From Adiantum capillus-veneris (lineage: Eukaryota > Streptophyta > Polypodiopsida > Polypodiales > Pteridaceae), in contig CM043959.1 of the NCBI GenBank assembly GCA_014529385.2, positions 52,641,753 through 52,705,752 of the forward strand: 64,000 nt of DNA, given 5' to 3'. Shown piece by piece: positions 43,453 through 57,166 of this stretch. The first letter of the stretch is position 1; every line of letters begins with the position of its first letter. Both the position numbers and the translations under genes were made by a program. The notes under the pieces are model-generated. The model was not told the DNA's origin and made no database searches. It was given only the letters and a program-made list of their open reading frames with translations.

Positions 43453-46136
43453 AGCACCTGAGCTTCTTCCACTGTGAGTGCAATGCCCTCGTAACCCCCT
43501 TCTTTGTTTCGTGGCAAGGCAGGCCGCATCTTTTGTTTCCACAAATTCGCTTCATGGCATAGCAGAGAAAAGGGAGGTATTCGTGGCCAAATCCTTCCAC
43601 CTGCTCTTCTGGTTGTAAATATGCCAGGGCTGCTGACTCCAGTATCTTCTTTTCATAGAGAATATACTCCTTGGATGGCCCCTCTGGCATGTCCTGAATG
43701 ATTTCACTGAGTTCATCTCTTATGTCCAGATCGGGCCCTTCAAATTCCTGCTCCTGTTGCCCTTGTTGTGATGTTCTAGGCAAATCTAGCGCATGTTGTC
43801 TAGGCAGCAGTTGCGGTTGAGTCTGGGCTTTGTCTGCTTTGATCTGTTGTTGGATAAGCAGATCTTCTTTTTCCTTTAGCAAAGTATCACCGATCTATCT
43901 CTGAATCTGTAGTTTAGCGCTTGCTTGAGCGAGTTGCTGCTCCACTTCTTTTAACTTTAGCTCGTTTTCCGCTGTCTGGGTTTCCATTCCTGATACGATC
44001 AGCTGTCTTTGAAGCCTTTCTTGATCTAGCTCTGCTTTTAGCACTGCTATAGTGTTTACTGATGTGGCATTATGAGATGTGGAGACCAATGCCCCAACAG
44101 GTTCCTGATTAGCCATCAAAGTCGTCAGAGTGCCCTTGACAGTGTTGTAGGAGCTGCTAAGCCTTTGGAATCTTGCACTCTCGTAGGCAAGCTGCTCTGT
44201 CACTTTCTGGACTCTTGCCATCAGCTCTTGGCACTTCTTCTCTTTGACAGTCAGGTCTGTCCTGACGTCTACCAAATCTTTGATCAGAGACTGAGCCTGC
44301 TGTCGCTCAAGGTCTCTTTCCTCCATTGTGCGTTCTAGTTGCGTTCTGAGGCTGTCTAAATCTTCTTGCCCTGATTCTTGCTTTTGTCGGGCTTCCTGTA
44401 CCTGCCTTTCTTTCTCACTCAGCACCACATGCTGACACTGGAATTGCCGTTCTAAATCTCGCAAAATTTGCCTATAATCAAATCCAGCCACCGCTTGGCA
44501 TGCTTCTTGGTATCCGATGGATTCTGTAGGTGGTAAAACTTCCTTTTGCGAGGTTGAAGAGGGAGGAGTTGGCTGTTTTTTGTTCGATGGAGAAGGGGGA
44601 GGAGGTGGAGATTTTGGTGAGGGCGGAGGTGATTTTCTAGGCGAGGGAGGAGGTGATTTGGGCGAGGGAGGAGGCGGACTCGATTTTTCTCGCACATGTC
44701 TTCTCTTGGAAGTCCCTTCACCTTGTTGTGAAGCAGATGATTCCGCTTTCCTTTTCTTTAAAATCGTGATTATTTTTTGGCGGGTGAGATCCTCCGCGCG
44801 TCGCGCTTCCAGATTCCTATCTCTCTGGATCTTCTTAAGCTGTTCCGCCTGATTTTGCTCATCAGCCGCGTCTTTTTCCTTCGTTTGTTCAGTGGACTGC
44901 GAAGATATGTCTACTTCCGCAGCCTTTTGTTTTTCTTCCAACCTTCGCTTCTCAGCCCGTAGGCGAGTTGCATTTTCTATCCTTTCTTGCCTTTCCCTTT
45001 CAAGTCTTCTTTTTTGTGCCTGTTGCATTTCAACCGCTCGAGCCTGTCTGTCAGCCCGCAATTTGGTTCGTCTTTCTTCGACTCTTTTCTGGGCTTCTGC
45101 ACTATAGCACTTCTCCCACCTCTTTTTCTCTCGAGCGGCTTTGTTGAATATTCCTCTTCACTTTCCTCAAACTTTGAAGGCACTTCGTCTTTAGAATCTT
45201 GAGACTTCCCTTCATCATCTGTCTCCGTTTTCTCTTCATCACTCAAACTTTTGTTGGTGGCCTTTGATGAGCGCAATGATGTCGCGCCAGGGTCGTCCTT
45301 ACTGAGTGTGCAACCAGCTTAGCTTTCTGGATCAAGGCCGTTTGTGAGCTGGCAGCTGACAAATCTTCGATCATTCCCAAAGCCTGGTATGCTATTCTGG
45401 TTAGCATCGGCCTTGGACTCATGTAGATTTTGTTTTTTGCCGAGCTTTTCAAATTTTCTTCAATCAGATTGTCCAGAATGTAGGAACCGTAGTCGTAGCG
45501 AATGGATCTATTTTCTGTTGTCGCTAGAGCCATGACTACGGCAATGTGCAGGATTGGCTCTGTGTAGCGAGGAGGCTTTTGAACTCTGAAATGCTGAGAT
45601 ATCAATCTCATTGGCAATTCCAGCTCTCCGTAAATCATGTCACTGTATTTGTATTTGTTCCCCTTCGCTTTGACGAATGCCTTCTCATTGTCCAGTGACT
45701 TTGTCTTTGCTAAAAAATCGTGTTGCCCTGGGAGGAAATGCAAGGCTTCGTTGATGATTTCCTTTGTGATCTTTACTTTAACCTTTGACCCATCTTTGTC
45801 TGTGAGCATTGCCTGCCCATCATATTGTATCGAGCTCATGAGCTCGTGGGCCCTCATGTAATCTTTTTCCCATGGCTGTAATCTGAAAAATTGTTCCAAG
45901 TGTACCGCTCGCACAGCCTCTATTACTTCCGGCCTTTGGTGGAGATTCCATATCTCTCGTGGCATGATAGTTGTCTTTACCAAGTCACCATCCGCATCCT
46001 TAAACTTTGAGATGAAGATGTGGACAGGGATTTGAGCCAGTATCTCATTCGAGATGTGAGCCTTCTCATTTGTGGCAAGCTCCTCCACTTCATATGGTGC
46101 TGCTGTCCACTGCATGTCTTTCTTTGGGCGAGGCAT
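43453..46136 (-). pseudogene. Extra ORF of element H, copy 2 (C-terminus cut by the duplication junction)
   Basis: Same content and the same lesions as copy 1: 297-aa domain (46136-45243), acidic segment, coiled-coil/proline-rich 388-aa frame (45061-43895), TAG at 43895, then the Gln-rich part. The end differs: at 43453 the frame passes into RNase H-region sequence of copy 1, giving a chimeric tail. A few substitutions distinguish it (for example PPPSTS to PPSSTS in the proline block). Confidence 0.6.
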
Positions 46137-48358
46137 TCTGTGTCAGGAGAATCACAAGCTGTCAGGATTTTCCCTTCGTAATCAATCGCATTTAGACTTT
46201 TAGTAAAAAACAGTTCAAAAGTTAAAACTGATCATAACTTGAACAAATTTCATCCATTCTTGTCCATATTTCACCAGTGGGACTAGGAAGACTAGAGCTA
46301 TGACTGATAAAAATCTAAGCCAGTTCTGAGTCCGAGGTACACCGATCGCGATCGTAGTACAGAGGCCAAATTTGGATTTGATCATATGAGTGGGTTGCTG
46401 ATAGTTGGAGGGTCATTTTGGTCCACTCTGTGTGTCTTTTGAACCACTTTTGAGTTTCCAGGTCCCATTTTTGGGTTACAAGGGAGTTTTGGACTAGACT
46501 CTGATTTTTTATGAGTTTTTGATGTCCAATTGGCTTGAAACTTGGATGGTGAGTTGAACAAGATGTGTACAAGGGATCTGATAGGTTTTGGTCAAGTTCT
46601 GAAGCTGAGGTACACCGATCGTGATCGGTGTTCTGGGCCTGTTTTTGGTGAAAACTAGATGGTCATAAACTCCTATGCTTGCCTAGCCCACTGATGATTT
46701 ATTTTCAAGTTAGAACTTAAAATGAACAATTTAGAGCATTTTTTCACTATTTGACCATATTTTATTAAGTCTAACCATATTTGGTTTTCCTGATGAATTT
46801 TGGTTGGATCCTGGAGTTAGTTGAAGTTAGTTTTAGAGCTCCCACTACTCCCATGATGTTTTGCTACCATCAGCCTACTCCATTGTCTGATTTTGACCTT
46901 ATCAGGCACTTTATACCCTGTCTTAGGAGGTTTTCCAGATTTGGGCATTTTTCAAGAATTTCTTGGATATCCATGTGATGTTTGAGCCTCCTTAAATGAC
47001 CTTTTGGTTTTGGCATTGGCTTGGCTCCAATTCTAGCTTTGTGTGATCATTCGAGACTGAAATTACCATATCTGTACTTGTAGGAGATTTTTCCTTTTTG
47101 GTCCCAATTCCCTACTGAAATTTGACCCAATCAGATTTTTCCTTGTAGGGAATGGACCCAATTTGTCAAATTTTTCCTTTTTGGTTGTGTTTGACAAATT
47201 GGGTCCATTCCCTGAGCAAAATTTATGCATTTTCCTTGAAATTTCAAGAGAGTGTACTTTTAACTGAGTTCCAAGCCTGTGCCAAACCAAAAGTTGCAAA
47301 ACCTGCATCTGGGGGCACCGATCGCGATCGTACCATGGAGGCCAAAATTGGTTTTGACACCAGCAGGTTGTAGGCGAGGCTGAGGGGAGGTGTTTTGCAA
47401 GATCTGTCCCAGTTTTTGTCAGGGAGGTACACCGATCGCGATCGGTGTACCACCACCAAATTTGGTTTTGACCACATGGCTTTGTTTCTGACCTTGTGGG
47501 GAGCACATTGATGTGTTCTGTGGCTGAAAAAAGTTTTGTGTGGATGCCTCTAAGGGCCCTCAACCTCTTTGACCCGATTCGACTTTGATTCGATCCCTTC
47601 GCCCGTTTGTGCAATGATTCGCGCTTGCATGCATAATAGACTTGATCTTTACTTGATAGGGAACATACCTGTGAGATCCGGTGTGAAATACTGGCTCTGA
47701 CTGTCTGTACGGGGCAGAAATGTGGCAGCTTGCTCTAGGTCAAAAAAGCTCTCTCCTTCTCTCTCAAAAGGTGAAAATGAACAATGAGCTAGAATTTGGC
47801 CTACCTGACCTATATCTTCCCGAGATTTTCATAACACAGGGTTGATTTTTCTCACCATTGATCCTGATTTAATCTGCATACCACTTGTGGGTCGAACCGT
47901 TTATCATTCCGGCGTCGTATGACCGTTTGATGCGATTTTGGCAAAATGTAGTCATGATCATCGAGGCCAAAATTTGACATCTTCAGATTAGCTTCATATC
48001 TTCCATGCTTGATAACCTTATCATGATACTTCGGCGTTTGCTTCCAGAACTTGATTCCGACACTCGTGAGCGAGATTTTTTTGTTGAATTTTTGATGTTT
48101 TATTAACGAAAATCAAACACAATAAAATGAAAATACTTATTAATTGGCAAACATTAGCCAAAATTATTATACTCACCCCTAAGCATATATTTTCTCTAGA
48201 AGCATCCCAATGCTCCGGACTTGTCATTACAGCTCATTACTATGCTAGTCGGATGATACAAAAAAAACTGCTAAAAATGCCAATTTTTGATCGAGTTTGT
48301 TCAAAACTGAACTCTAAATAATGAAAAAACACACACATTATGTACATCTATACACATT
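46137..48358 (-). other. Palindromic non-coding spacer of H, copy 2
   Basis: Matches 37632-39853. Palindromes at 46337, 46609, 47316 and 47426-47451. It ends at CACATT (48358), where inverted integrase sequence begins; the PPT of copy 1 is absent here. Confidence 0.75.
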
Positions 48359-49147
48359 CGAGAGCTAACTGGGATCAAAAGCTGCATTCAGCTTTATGGG
48401 CATATCGAGTAGCTTACAAAATTTCCATCGGAACGACTCCATTCAACATGGTTTATGGAATTCAAGCGATTTTTCCACTTGAATTCCTTATTCCCACGCT
48501 TCGAGTTGCTAAACAATTAGAATGGACGGGCCATGAATTATCCAATCAGGTAGATGTCCTAGAAAAACTGGATGAAACTAGATTGAGATCCGTTGCATCA
48601 ATCTACGAGCAAAAACAAAACATGAAATCATTCTTTGATCAACATGTTATCAGCAAGGAATTTTCTACTGGGGATTACGTCTTAATGTATACCCTGAAAC
48701 AACATTCCCGGAAAATCAAAAAGCGAGGAAATGGACCCTATGTGATTCATGACATATCATCTAGCGGTGCCATCAAACTTGCGACATTAGAGGGAGAGGA
48801 AACGCCTAACTGGATTAGTGGTTGCAGACTAAAGAAATACAACTTACCACTAACCACAGAGATGCTTGCCAAAATACATGCTGTGAAGGAGCACAAGAAC
48901 AAAGCAAAAGAAACAAAAGCTCAAGCGCAAGAGGAGACCAAAGTCAGGATTTTAAAAAGAAAACAAACCTTACAACAACAAAGACTTCCTCCACCAACGG
49001 ACACGGCTCAAATTCCTTTATCTATGATTCAAACTGATGAGCAATGGGAAACAGGAATCGATGTTCGCATCAATGTCAGACTCCCGCATAGCAGGTATCA
49101 GCGAGCATTAATTGAGACATGAGAAATAGTTAATGCGGTCAACTTCT
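48359..49147 (+). pseudogene. Inverted fragment of H integrase C-terminal half
   Basis: 789 bp equal to the reverse complement of 40806-41594 without indels. The open stretch ending at 49122 reads from RANWDQKLHSALWAYRV through the GPY segment to the start of the second protease-like domain, where ALIET and then TGA stand (copy 1 has ALIDT and then TGA). The first codons before 48359 are spacer sequence and not part of the gene. It lies opposite to every neighbouring H segment. Confidence 0.9.
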
Positions 49148-52100
49148 GGTGAGAATTGTCACCAAAATTTTATTCGTACTTTCTGCTTGGCCGTTCGCTT
49201 GTGGGTGATAGGGGGCGGAATTCATGCGAACTACCATAAATTCGCCCAATAGGAATTCGATCACTTCATTGATGAAGTGAGTGCCTCTATCACTCATGAG
49301 CTCAATTGGTAAGCCATATCTGGTGAAAATGTTCTCATACAAAGACTGTGCTGTCGTTTTTGCATCATTTTTGGCTGTTGCTTTAGCTTCCACCCATTTT
49401 GTTAGATAATCTGTTGCCACAATAATGTATTGAGTGTGCGTTTTATATCCCGGAGGCGCTATCGATCCTACAAAATCTACTCTCCATTTCGCAAACGCTC
49501 TTGCCCCCATCATCAGTCTTAAGGGCATATCATCTCGCGCTCTCAGAATGTTCATTTTTTGGCACTCATCACATCGTTTCACAAACTCTTCAGCATCCAT
49601 GAATAGTGTAGGCCACTATATGCCTGCAATAAGAATTGCTTTGGCCGTTTTGTCAGCTGAGAAATGTCCACCAGCTTGTTCGCTGTGTGCTTGCTCTAAG
49701 ATAGGAATGTATTCCTCTTCAGTCGCGCACATTCTCAATTGATGGTCTTTCCCCCTCTTGTAAAGAGCGTCCTCAATCAGTACATAGTTTTCTGCCTCTT
49801 TCATGATCGTTTTGATTCGTGATCTACTCATCCCCTTAGGCAGTATCCTGGTGGTGAGGTATTCAACGATGTAGTTACTCCATCGGGGTGCTACGTACAA
49901 TCTGAATAGAGTTGCGTGCTCTATTGGCCTTTGAAGCGTGCATTTAACACAAGATTTGACATGCATATGAACACTATGTTGCATTTTTGGCCAATACACA
50001 CCCATTCTCATCAATCTCTAGTACATCTGTGCATGCCCATTGTGAATTCCCGTTGTTTGTACATGAGCTTGGTTTAGGTACAATTCTCGTTCACTAGATT
50101 CAACACAAAGCCTAAGGATTTGATCCGATCCTTGTTTGTATAGCCTTCCCGCCAACATTACCAATGATCTGGATGCTGCAATGGTAGAGGGTTGTCTTGT
50201 CATATTCAAATACCCGATATTCAGCAAAGGAATTACGTCCTCGCTCCATCTTGGAACCATTTCTATGTTGAAAAGATATGCATCTGGCAAATCATCATCA
50301 ACTCCTACAGGGTTTTCTCCATGCATCATTCTAGATAAATGATCTGCTCTTTGGTGTGTAGTTCCTTTCTTGACCACTACTGTAAAGTCAAACTCAAGCA
50401 GTATGATGAACCATCGAACAATCCTCCCCGTACTGCAAGGTTTGTTTACTAAGTACAACAGTGCTTGGTGATCAATGAAGAATACAAATTTATTGGAAAG
50501 TAAGTAGTGTCTAAACTTTTTTACCGCATAGACCATACCCAATCCCTCCCTCTCAGTTGTTGTGTAATTCTTCTCTGCATTGTTCAATTGTCTACTCGAG
50601 TAACTTATTGAAAAATCCATGTTGTTCTCTCCAGGTTGTGCAAGTATGCATCCTATTGCATACGTTGATGCATCCACGTGAATGTGAAAGATCTTTTTCC
50701 AATCCGGAGCCTTCAAAATTGGAGCGGACATTAATCTCTGCCTCAACGTTTGAAAAGCTTCCTCGCACTCTTCTGTCCACTCAAATTTAGTTATCAGCGC
50801 GTAAAGTGGTTTTGCAATTATAGCGTATGAGTAGATAAATCTACGATAATATCCACAATGACCCATAAATGCATGTACCTCTTTTACTTTTATTGGTCGT
50901 AGTAGATCAACAATGACGCTGATCTTCTCCATGTCTGTCGAAATCCCATTTTTGGACACTATATGTCCCAATATTTTTCCCTGTCTTACCATGAAGACGC
51001 ATTTTTCTGGATTCAGGAAAATCTGATACAGCCTGTATTTTTCGAACACCTTGGTCAAGTGCTCTATGTGCTCCAGTCTTACAAGGGAGTGAACGCACAA
51101 GTCATCCATGTAAATTTCTAAGAATTGTCATAGATATTCTTTAAAAGCATGACCCATTAGACTCTGAAATGTGGCTGGTGCATTTGTTAGGCCAAAAGCC
51201 ATTACCCGGAATGCAAAAATACTCCATTCAGTTGCGAAAGCCATTTTGTGTTGATCCTCTGGCTTTATTGCGAGTTGGTTGTAACCCGAAAAGCCATCTA
51301 AGAAGCTATAAGCCTCTTTTCCTGCTACCCTTTCTATTACATGATCAGTAATGGGTAGGGGATAGTTGTCTCGAATTGTAGCAGTGTTTACTTTCTTGAG
51401 ATTGACACACACTCTCAACTTTTCGTTTTTCTTCGGGACCACCACAATTGGTGAAACCCAATCGGTGTGCTCAATTTCGTAAATAAACTCTGCCTCCTTA
51501 AGTTTATCTATCTCCTCCTTGATATTTTTGGTAAATGTTTCATTGTAAGTATAGGGACATTGTCTGCTGGGTTTGGCGTCATTCTTAAGGGGTATCGTGT
51601 GTTGACAGATACTAGGATCCATCCCCTTAAGATCTTTGTATGACCAAGCAAACACATCTCTATACTGTTTAAGAGCAGTTACCAAAAGCTTTTCCTCTTC
51701 TTCAGTAAGATCCGTGGCAATATATGCAGGTTTTGGATCTTCTCCTGGCTCCGCTAGATCTATTCGTTTGGCTTTTTCAGGATTGTCGTACGATGTACCC
51801 GGTTCCTTCAATTCCCTCATAGGTTGTTGCACTATGATTTTCCTATCTTGTATGGTATATTTCTTATAATGGGATGGTGCATCTATCTTGTCAGAACTTG
51901 TGTCCTCATTCGTTTCAAAGTCGGTCGTCCATATGTCTCTGAGGGTTCGCTTGAGCTTATTGTACTCTGTTTTCCTCTCCGTTTTGGTCATTCTAGACCC
52001 TGTTTTGCTCTCCTTTTGCGACTTAGTCATCCGCTCTTTGTGTCTGTTCTTCTTGTTGTTTTTCCATGGTTTAGTTTTGGTAAACCGGCCAGTGACCTCG

Positions 52101-52918
52101 TCTTTGACACAATCCTCAGCTTTGACAAGCTTTAGATATCCCGTTCTGTCATTGACAAGAGGCATCGGATTATGCTTATTCGTCCTTGATTTTCTCGTTC
52201 TCTTTGATTTATACCGCTCGTGTCGACTAGGTTTTTGGTTATGAAACTCGTAAAACCTGTCTTGTCTCAACCTGTATTTCCCGTTCGTCTCTGATGTGCT
52301 TGATCTTTCATCATCAGCCTCTATCAGTTGATTTTCATCGTCCAATGATGGAAGGTCATGGCATAGTGAATCCGTGAATTCCTCCTCTGTTTGAATCCTA
52401 TTGTTCACTACAGATACCTCATCAATTATTCTTTTACACTCAGTCTCACGTGGAGGTTCTTCCTGTTCCTCGCTCTTCGACCCCGACTCAAGGATAACGC
52501 TAGCCATTTGCAACGTTACTAGGTCGTATCCTTCTTCGTCACAAAATTTCGTAGGTGTGCATTCGTTAACACATACGTCTAAAGTTGACAATATTTGAGT
52601 CCACCCGAATGGCTCAAATAAATGTTTCGGGAAAGGTTCTGGGAAATATGCCTCGTCTTCGACGGATCTTTCCAGAACGCATTCCTCTCTGATTATCTCA
52701 CCACAGTCAGATGCTCCACACATCCAGACATGCGCTTTTGTTTGCATCCATGCAAGTATTTCTTTTTCATTTACAGTGGTCGAATTAAATTCTTGCACTA
52801 GTGTTTTCACAACGTCTCTATAGCTGTGATCCTTCATGTCGATTTTCGTTATTAGCTCTTCGTGCCTTAGGTAGATTTGATCGTAACCCCAATCTTGTAT
52901 CATTTTGAGTTGATGCAT
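49148..52918 (-). pseudogene. H pol: reverse transcriptase, RNase H and N-terminal integrase
   Basis: One frame from 52918 to 49139 interrupted only by stops. The first 350 residues are a charged linker. RT then shows WVSPIVVVPKKNEKLRVCVN, FLDGFSGYNQ, FGLTNAPATFQ, a TGA at 51128 and YMDD seven residues later. RNase H and two HHCC modules follow, with TAG at 50018 (CAG in copy 1) and TAG at 49616 (shared). The integrase core has VDFVGS, VATDYL, DRGTHFINE and QAESTNK before sequence turns into the inverted fragment at 49148. Confidence 0.82.
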
Positions 52919-53422
52919 GAATGGTCATCCCAAAATAATGTCAAAGTTGTTCGTTTTTTCGAAATCCACCACGGCAAAGGTGTGCTCATAGTTAATTCCA
53001 CACGAAGCTACAACTATTTGGTCCAGGATCCCCAATGGTCTCTCTACATATCCATCTATGAGTTGCAGTTTCATTCTAGTTTTCGTGAGAGCTAGACGGC
53101 CCCACTTCTCCCAGATTTGCTTTGTAGCAATCGCCACTCCCGCTCCACTGTTTAGGATAGCTATTGTTTTTATATCCTCGTATTCAACAGGTAATGTTGT
53201 GTTACCCTCCTCTCCTTCGCAGTAATATCCGACCTTGTTTATGGGCATTGGTTGGGGTTTGGGTTGACTTTTCCGTTTGTTCTCTTCTCCCGTAGGGTTT
53301 GTCGGAAGAGGAATCTTTACTCCCTTGTGCTCCAAATGTTTCCCCATGTCTTTCCATAAGTGTGGTCTGACTCTCAAGAGTTCGGATAACGTGATTGTGC
53401 ATGTTATAGGTGTCGACATCAT
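52919..53422 (-). pseudogene. H protease (first, pre-RT), active site altered
   Basis: In the pol frame. GNTTLPVEYEDIK leads to ILNSGAGVAIATK at the active-site position, with Asn where the catalytic Asp is expected. It continues with HTFAVVDFEKTN and DIILG, where a TGA (52925-52927) replaces the Arg seen in B's ILGRPF. Overall closely parallel to B's protease. Two stops separate it from the gag frame at 53492. Confidence 0.7.
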
Positions 53423-53491
53423 ATCTTGAAGACTCTATGAGTCAACCATATGTGGGATAGTTCTCATTTGGGATGGAACTAACCTTATCTC

Positions 53492-56400
53492 CTATTGTGC
53501 CTCATGTTCACCTATAAATGAAGGCAGGGTTTTCAAGGATTGGGCTTTGCTTTCCACCAAATTTTCCGTTCTCGCATTCCCATACAACGATTGTATATCG
53601 GCTGGATAAAATCCGTTATCCATGTTAATTTCAGGAATTGGAGTAGATCGTAGCGTCGCGCTTCCATTCTTTCTGTTTCTAATGGTTTCCCTTAAGTGTT
53701 GTGGCCATTGTTCTTCAACTTTTGGAATTGGCATCATTGTCATTGATTTAGTGTCATCAGTCGTGTTTGGCACAACTCGATAATCCAGTGGCAATACTGT
53801 TTCAGGTTTGGGTTCGTTTACTTGTTTTGGTTCATCGATTTTTAGTTTTTCTCGCTCTTTGTGAATCAATACTTCTTGTTCTGGGGTTCTAGCTATCTCA
53901 AGTTCCATCAACGTCTGGGCTGTCTCAATGAGGTGTTTACACATTTCCAAACGTTTCGTTTCCACTTCTGGTTGAGGATAAGTCAACCATCTCTGCTCTA
54001 AGGTTTGTTTTTAGCCTTACTTCGTATGCTCGTAATAGAGTATCTAACGTCTCTAGCACTTTGTCAACCAAGATTGATCCTCTTGAGGACGCTTTCCTCG
54101 GCTTGTTGTTGACCTCAGTTGTCTTACTCTCTCTCTCTTATTTGAGTTGCTCCTTTGTTTCATGCAACTCGTTTTGCATGGCAATTTGCGTTTTCAACCT
54201 TCTCGTTTTCATCCTATCTCGTTTCGCCTTCCAGGATTTTCGTTGGGTTCTCACGGATAAGCTCTCATTTTCTGTGGGTATCGGCAACTCGACCTTTTCC
54301 TCCATGGACTCGTTTTTCCTTAAGTCCTTGGCTTGGGCTCTGGTTATCGCATTGATTTGGATCATTGGATCGGTTTCTGATCCGCTGCTTGCTCTTGGTA
54401 TCACCCCCACTATATTCATAGTCGCTTTTCGCTTGTTGTCCGGATTTTTTGGGCAATCTGGCAATATGTGATTCACACCACATCCGTCACAAAACCCAAA
54501 AATTTTCACTCTTTTGCCTTTGAAAGGACAGTTACGCTCCCAATGATCCGTACTTCCATAGCTATAGCACTGTCCAATTGGTGTTTGATTTTGAGGAAGT
54601 GGTCCCATAGGTTGTCCTGATCTATTAGGATACCCTCTTGGTTTGTAATTCTGGTTCACAATGAACATTAACGTTTTCTCGTCTATCAAATATTGATCTC
54701 TTGAAGGTTGTGCTACATACGTTGGTGGTGCCATACCCTCGCTATTTCTCCACGGTTGATATGCTTCGTCTACGTATATTTATGATTCGGGTTCGGTTGC
54801 GTAAGGCTCATTCGGTTCCACGTAATAAGACACTTGAAGTGTACTATTCGTTCCTGGTGATGCTTCACAAGGTTGAGCGTATCTAATCATGGACCTATTT
54901 TCCTGTGGTAATGGAGGTTGTTGACCCAACATAGGTTGAGGTCTGTTTGCTCCTGCTACCAAATTCATATTTGGTCCAACTTGATACCTTGGAGGAGGTG
55001 GTTGGGATGGTCCTGCTGGAGGTCCATACGGTCTTTCCCTCACATAATTTTTGTTATAAAAACACTCTTTAGTGCTATGATTCTTCCATTTCTACTCTAT
55101 GGCACACCATTTCAATACTCGTCCATTCGCAACTGGTGCTTTCGGTTGTTGAGTGCACCACGGTGTCGGATGATCCCCCCCACATGTGTCACACTTCCTC
55201 GTCTGAGGTTGTCTCATCACTGGATTTGATCTCATATGTTGTTGCATTCTCTTCGTTACCTCCTCTATCAATTGATCAGCTGTCGGCATCACGAATGCCT
55301 GGGCATCTTTCTTGGTAGAGGGTTCTCTTTTAATCAATGAAGAGCCACTGGTTACTGAATCAGTATCCTCTGACACTTCCCCATATGCTTTGCAGTTATC
55401 GACAAGATATAACGCTTCCCTTGTAACCTGTTGAAACGTGCTACAGGCCTTCAGGTGAAGGTCCTTTTTTAAGGTTTCATTCCTAAGTCCTTCGACGAAG
55501 AGCACAGACAATCTCTCGTCCTGCGGTAATTCTCTCCTCGGGCACCTCTCAATGTATTGCTTGAATCTCAAGGTTGCTTCCTTCACTTTTTCATTCTCCC
55601 TTTGTTTTAAAAGCGTGTATCTATGATACAATATTATGCTTTATACCCCGTTTTGAGAATTGTTCTGCGAACTCGCGCAATACATGTTCAATATTCGGAC
55701 AAGTTTTAGGGTTTAAAGGTTGAAACCATGTTAAGGCCGTCCCTTCCAAGGTCAGCCCGAATCCCTCGTATTGAGTATGGAAATCAGTGATCTGTTCCGC
55801 TCTTCAGACTTGCTTGAAAAGCGATACATGGGCATATGGATCGCCTGAGCCGCTATACTTCTTCGGCATGCACTTCGCTACTTGGGATGGCCTGACCCGT
55901 CTATGGTCTGCAGTCAATCTCATTGCTCCCATGTCTCGACTTAATCGTTCTCGTGCCTCAGGGAGGTCGTAGGTTGCTCTCGTTGGCTCACCCGCCCCAA
56001 ATCTACTACTAGGAGGCAAATGTGATGGGATGGCTGCAAATGTCGGACCTACAGCCGTATGTGTAGAGATAGGAACCGTACTACCTCGATTTGTAGCCAT
56101 CAATTCTCTGGAATGTAACGTTCCCATGGGGCTTGGCATCGAATAATGAGGTCGACTGAAAGAATCAGCTACATGAGTCCTCCCTCCACCTGTGGTCAAC
56201 GATTCTGGCACAACAGTTGTAGGTGCTGGTCTAAGAGGGCTTGGAGTGACATAGTACTGGTGAAGTGGTCCCCCAAAGTACGTATATCCCTCCAATTCTT
56301 TTTTATCGATTGCTGCATATCGTCTTCCATACTTGTCATATGCGGAAATTTTCATTTCAGCTCCCTCGGTGTAGGTGAAGACATAAAGTCTTTTCCGCTC

Positions 56401-57166
56401 AGTCATCTCTTCGACGTAGGGTTCCTCGCATCTATAATAGAGATCTTGCTCTCCATTATTATACGTGTATAACCCCAAGTAGACATATCCGTGTTGATTC
56501 GCATCGTTTCGTTTTCTCGCCTTAATTTCGCATTCGGTAAGTTCATTGTTGGAGCTCTTTCCTCATGTTCCTCGTCTATTTTGGCTTTTGTGCCCATCAA
56601 TCCCCACTTGTCTACAATGTTAGGATTTAGGACTACCAAATACATGATACCCTCGTCATCTAGGTACCTGTCTCCGCTATAGCTCACAGCACTAAGTCCC
56701 TGAAATCGCTTGGTCTATCTTCTATTTTCACACAATAGCGGTCCATACCATCTTTGTATATCTTGGCACCTTGCTTGTTGTCATATTGATACTTGATGAA
56801 CAATAGCTTTGGTGTGGCCGAGGGGTCTGATGGTCCTGCCGCCATGTTTTCTCTCCCGTTTAGTTTTATTTGCCCTAAGTGTTCTGTGGAGTACTCGGAA
56901 GACCTCTCTGAAGAAGTATAGGAAATGACTTCTTCAAGGATTGGCTCTAACGGTCGTACTATCCCTTGGTTTACACTCTCCTCCGTTGATGCGACACTCG
57001 TTTGATCCGCTAAATTTAGGTGTCTGGTGTTGATTTGTTTTCCCGATGTCAAAAACATGAAGAAAGTGGGATTTACTGACTGAATCCAAACCTCTTACCT
57101 GGAGATGGAGAGATCTTCCAATTCCGACGACTGCTTGGACTGTTACTTGACCGGTCTCTGCAAATG
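53492..57166 (-). pseudogene. H gag with multiple zinc knuckles, fragmented
   Basis: Readable in pieces: 57058-56684 (N-terminal acidic part), 56687-56403, 56478-55804 (KCMPKKYSGSGDPYAHVSLF, start of the Gag domain), 55631-55092 (LRFKQYIERCP, LFVEGLRNETLKK, and a CDTCGGDHPTPWC knuckle), 55043-54780 (Pro-rich), 54734-54138 (CYSYGSTDHWERNC with Tyr replacing a Cys, then CDGCGVNHILPDC, then a Lys/Arg-rich coiled coil) and 53986-53492. A knuckle-like CAIE...HSTKEC spans the break near 55095. The organisation matches element B's Gag. At least five frameshifts or stops. Confidence 0.75.

Larger units (their letters stand above)
43453..50989 (-). repeat. Tandem duplication copy 2 (7,537 bp after internal loss)
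   Basis: Direct repeat of 34948-43452. 43453-48358 matches 34948-39853 at offset 8505. 49148-50989 matches 41611-43452 at offset 7537. The 968-bp difference is the loss of copy-1 equivalents 39854-40805 (952 bp) and 41595-41610 (16 bp). The piece between them, 40806-41594, is present but inverted at 48359-49147. Identity looks about 99% where compared by eye. Confidence 0.9.
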
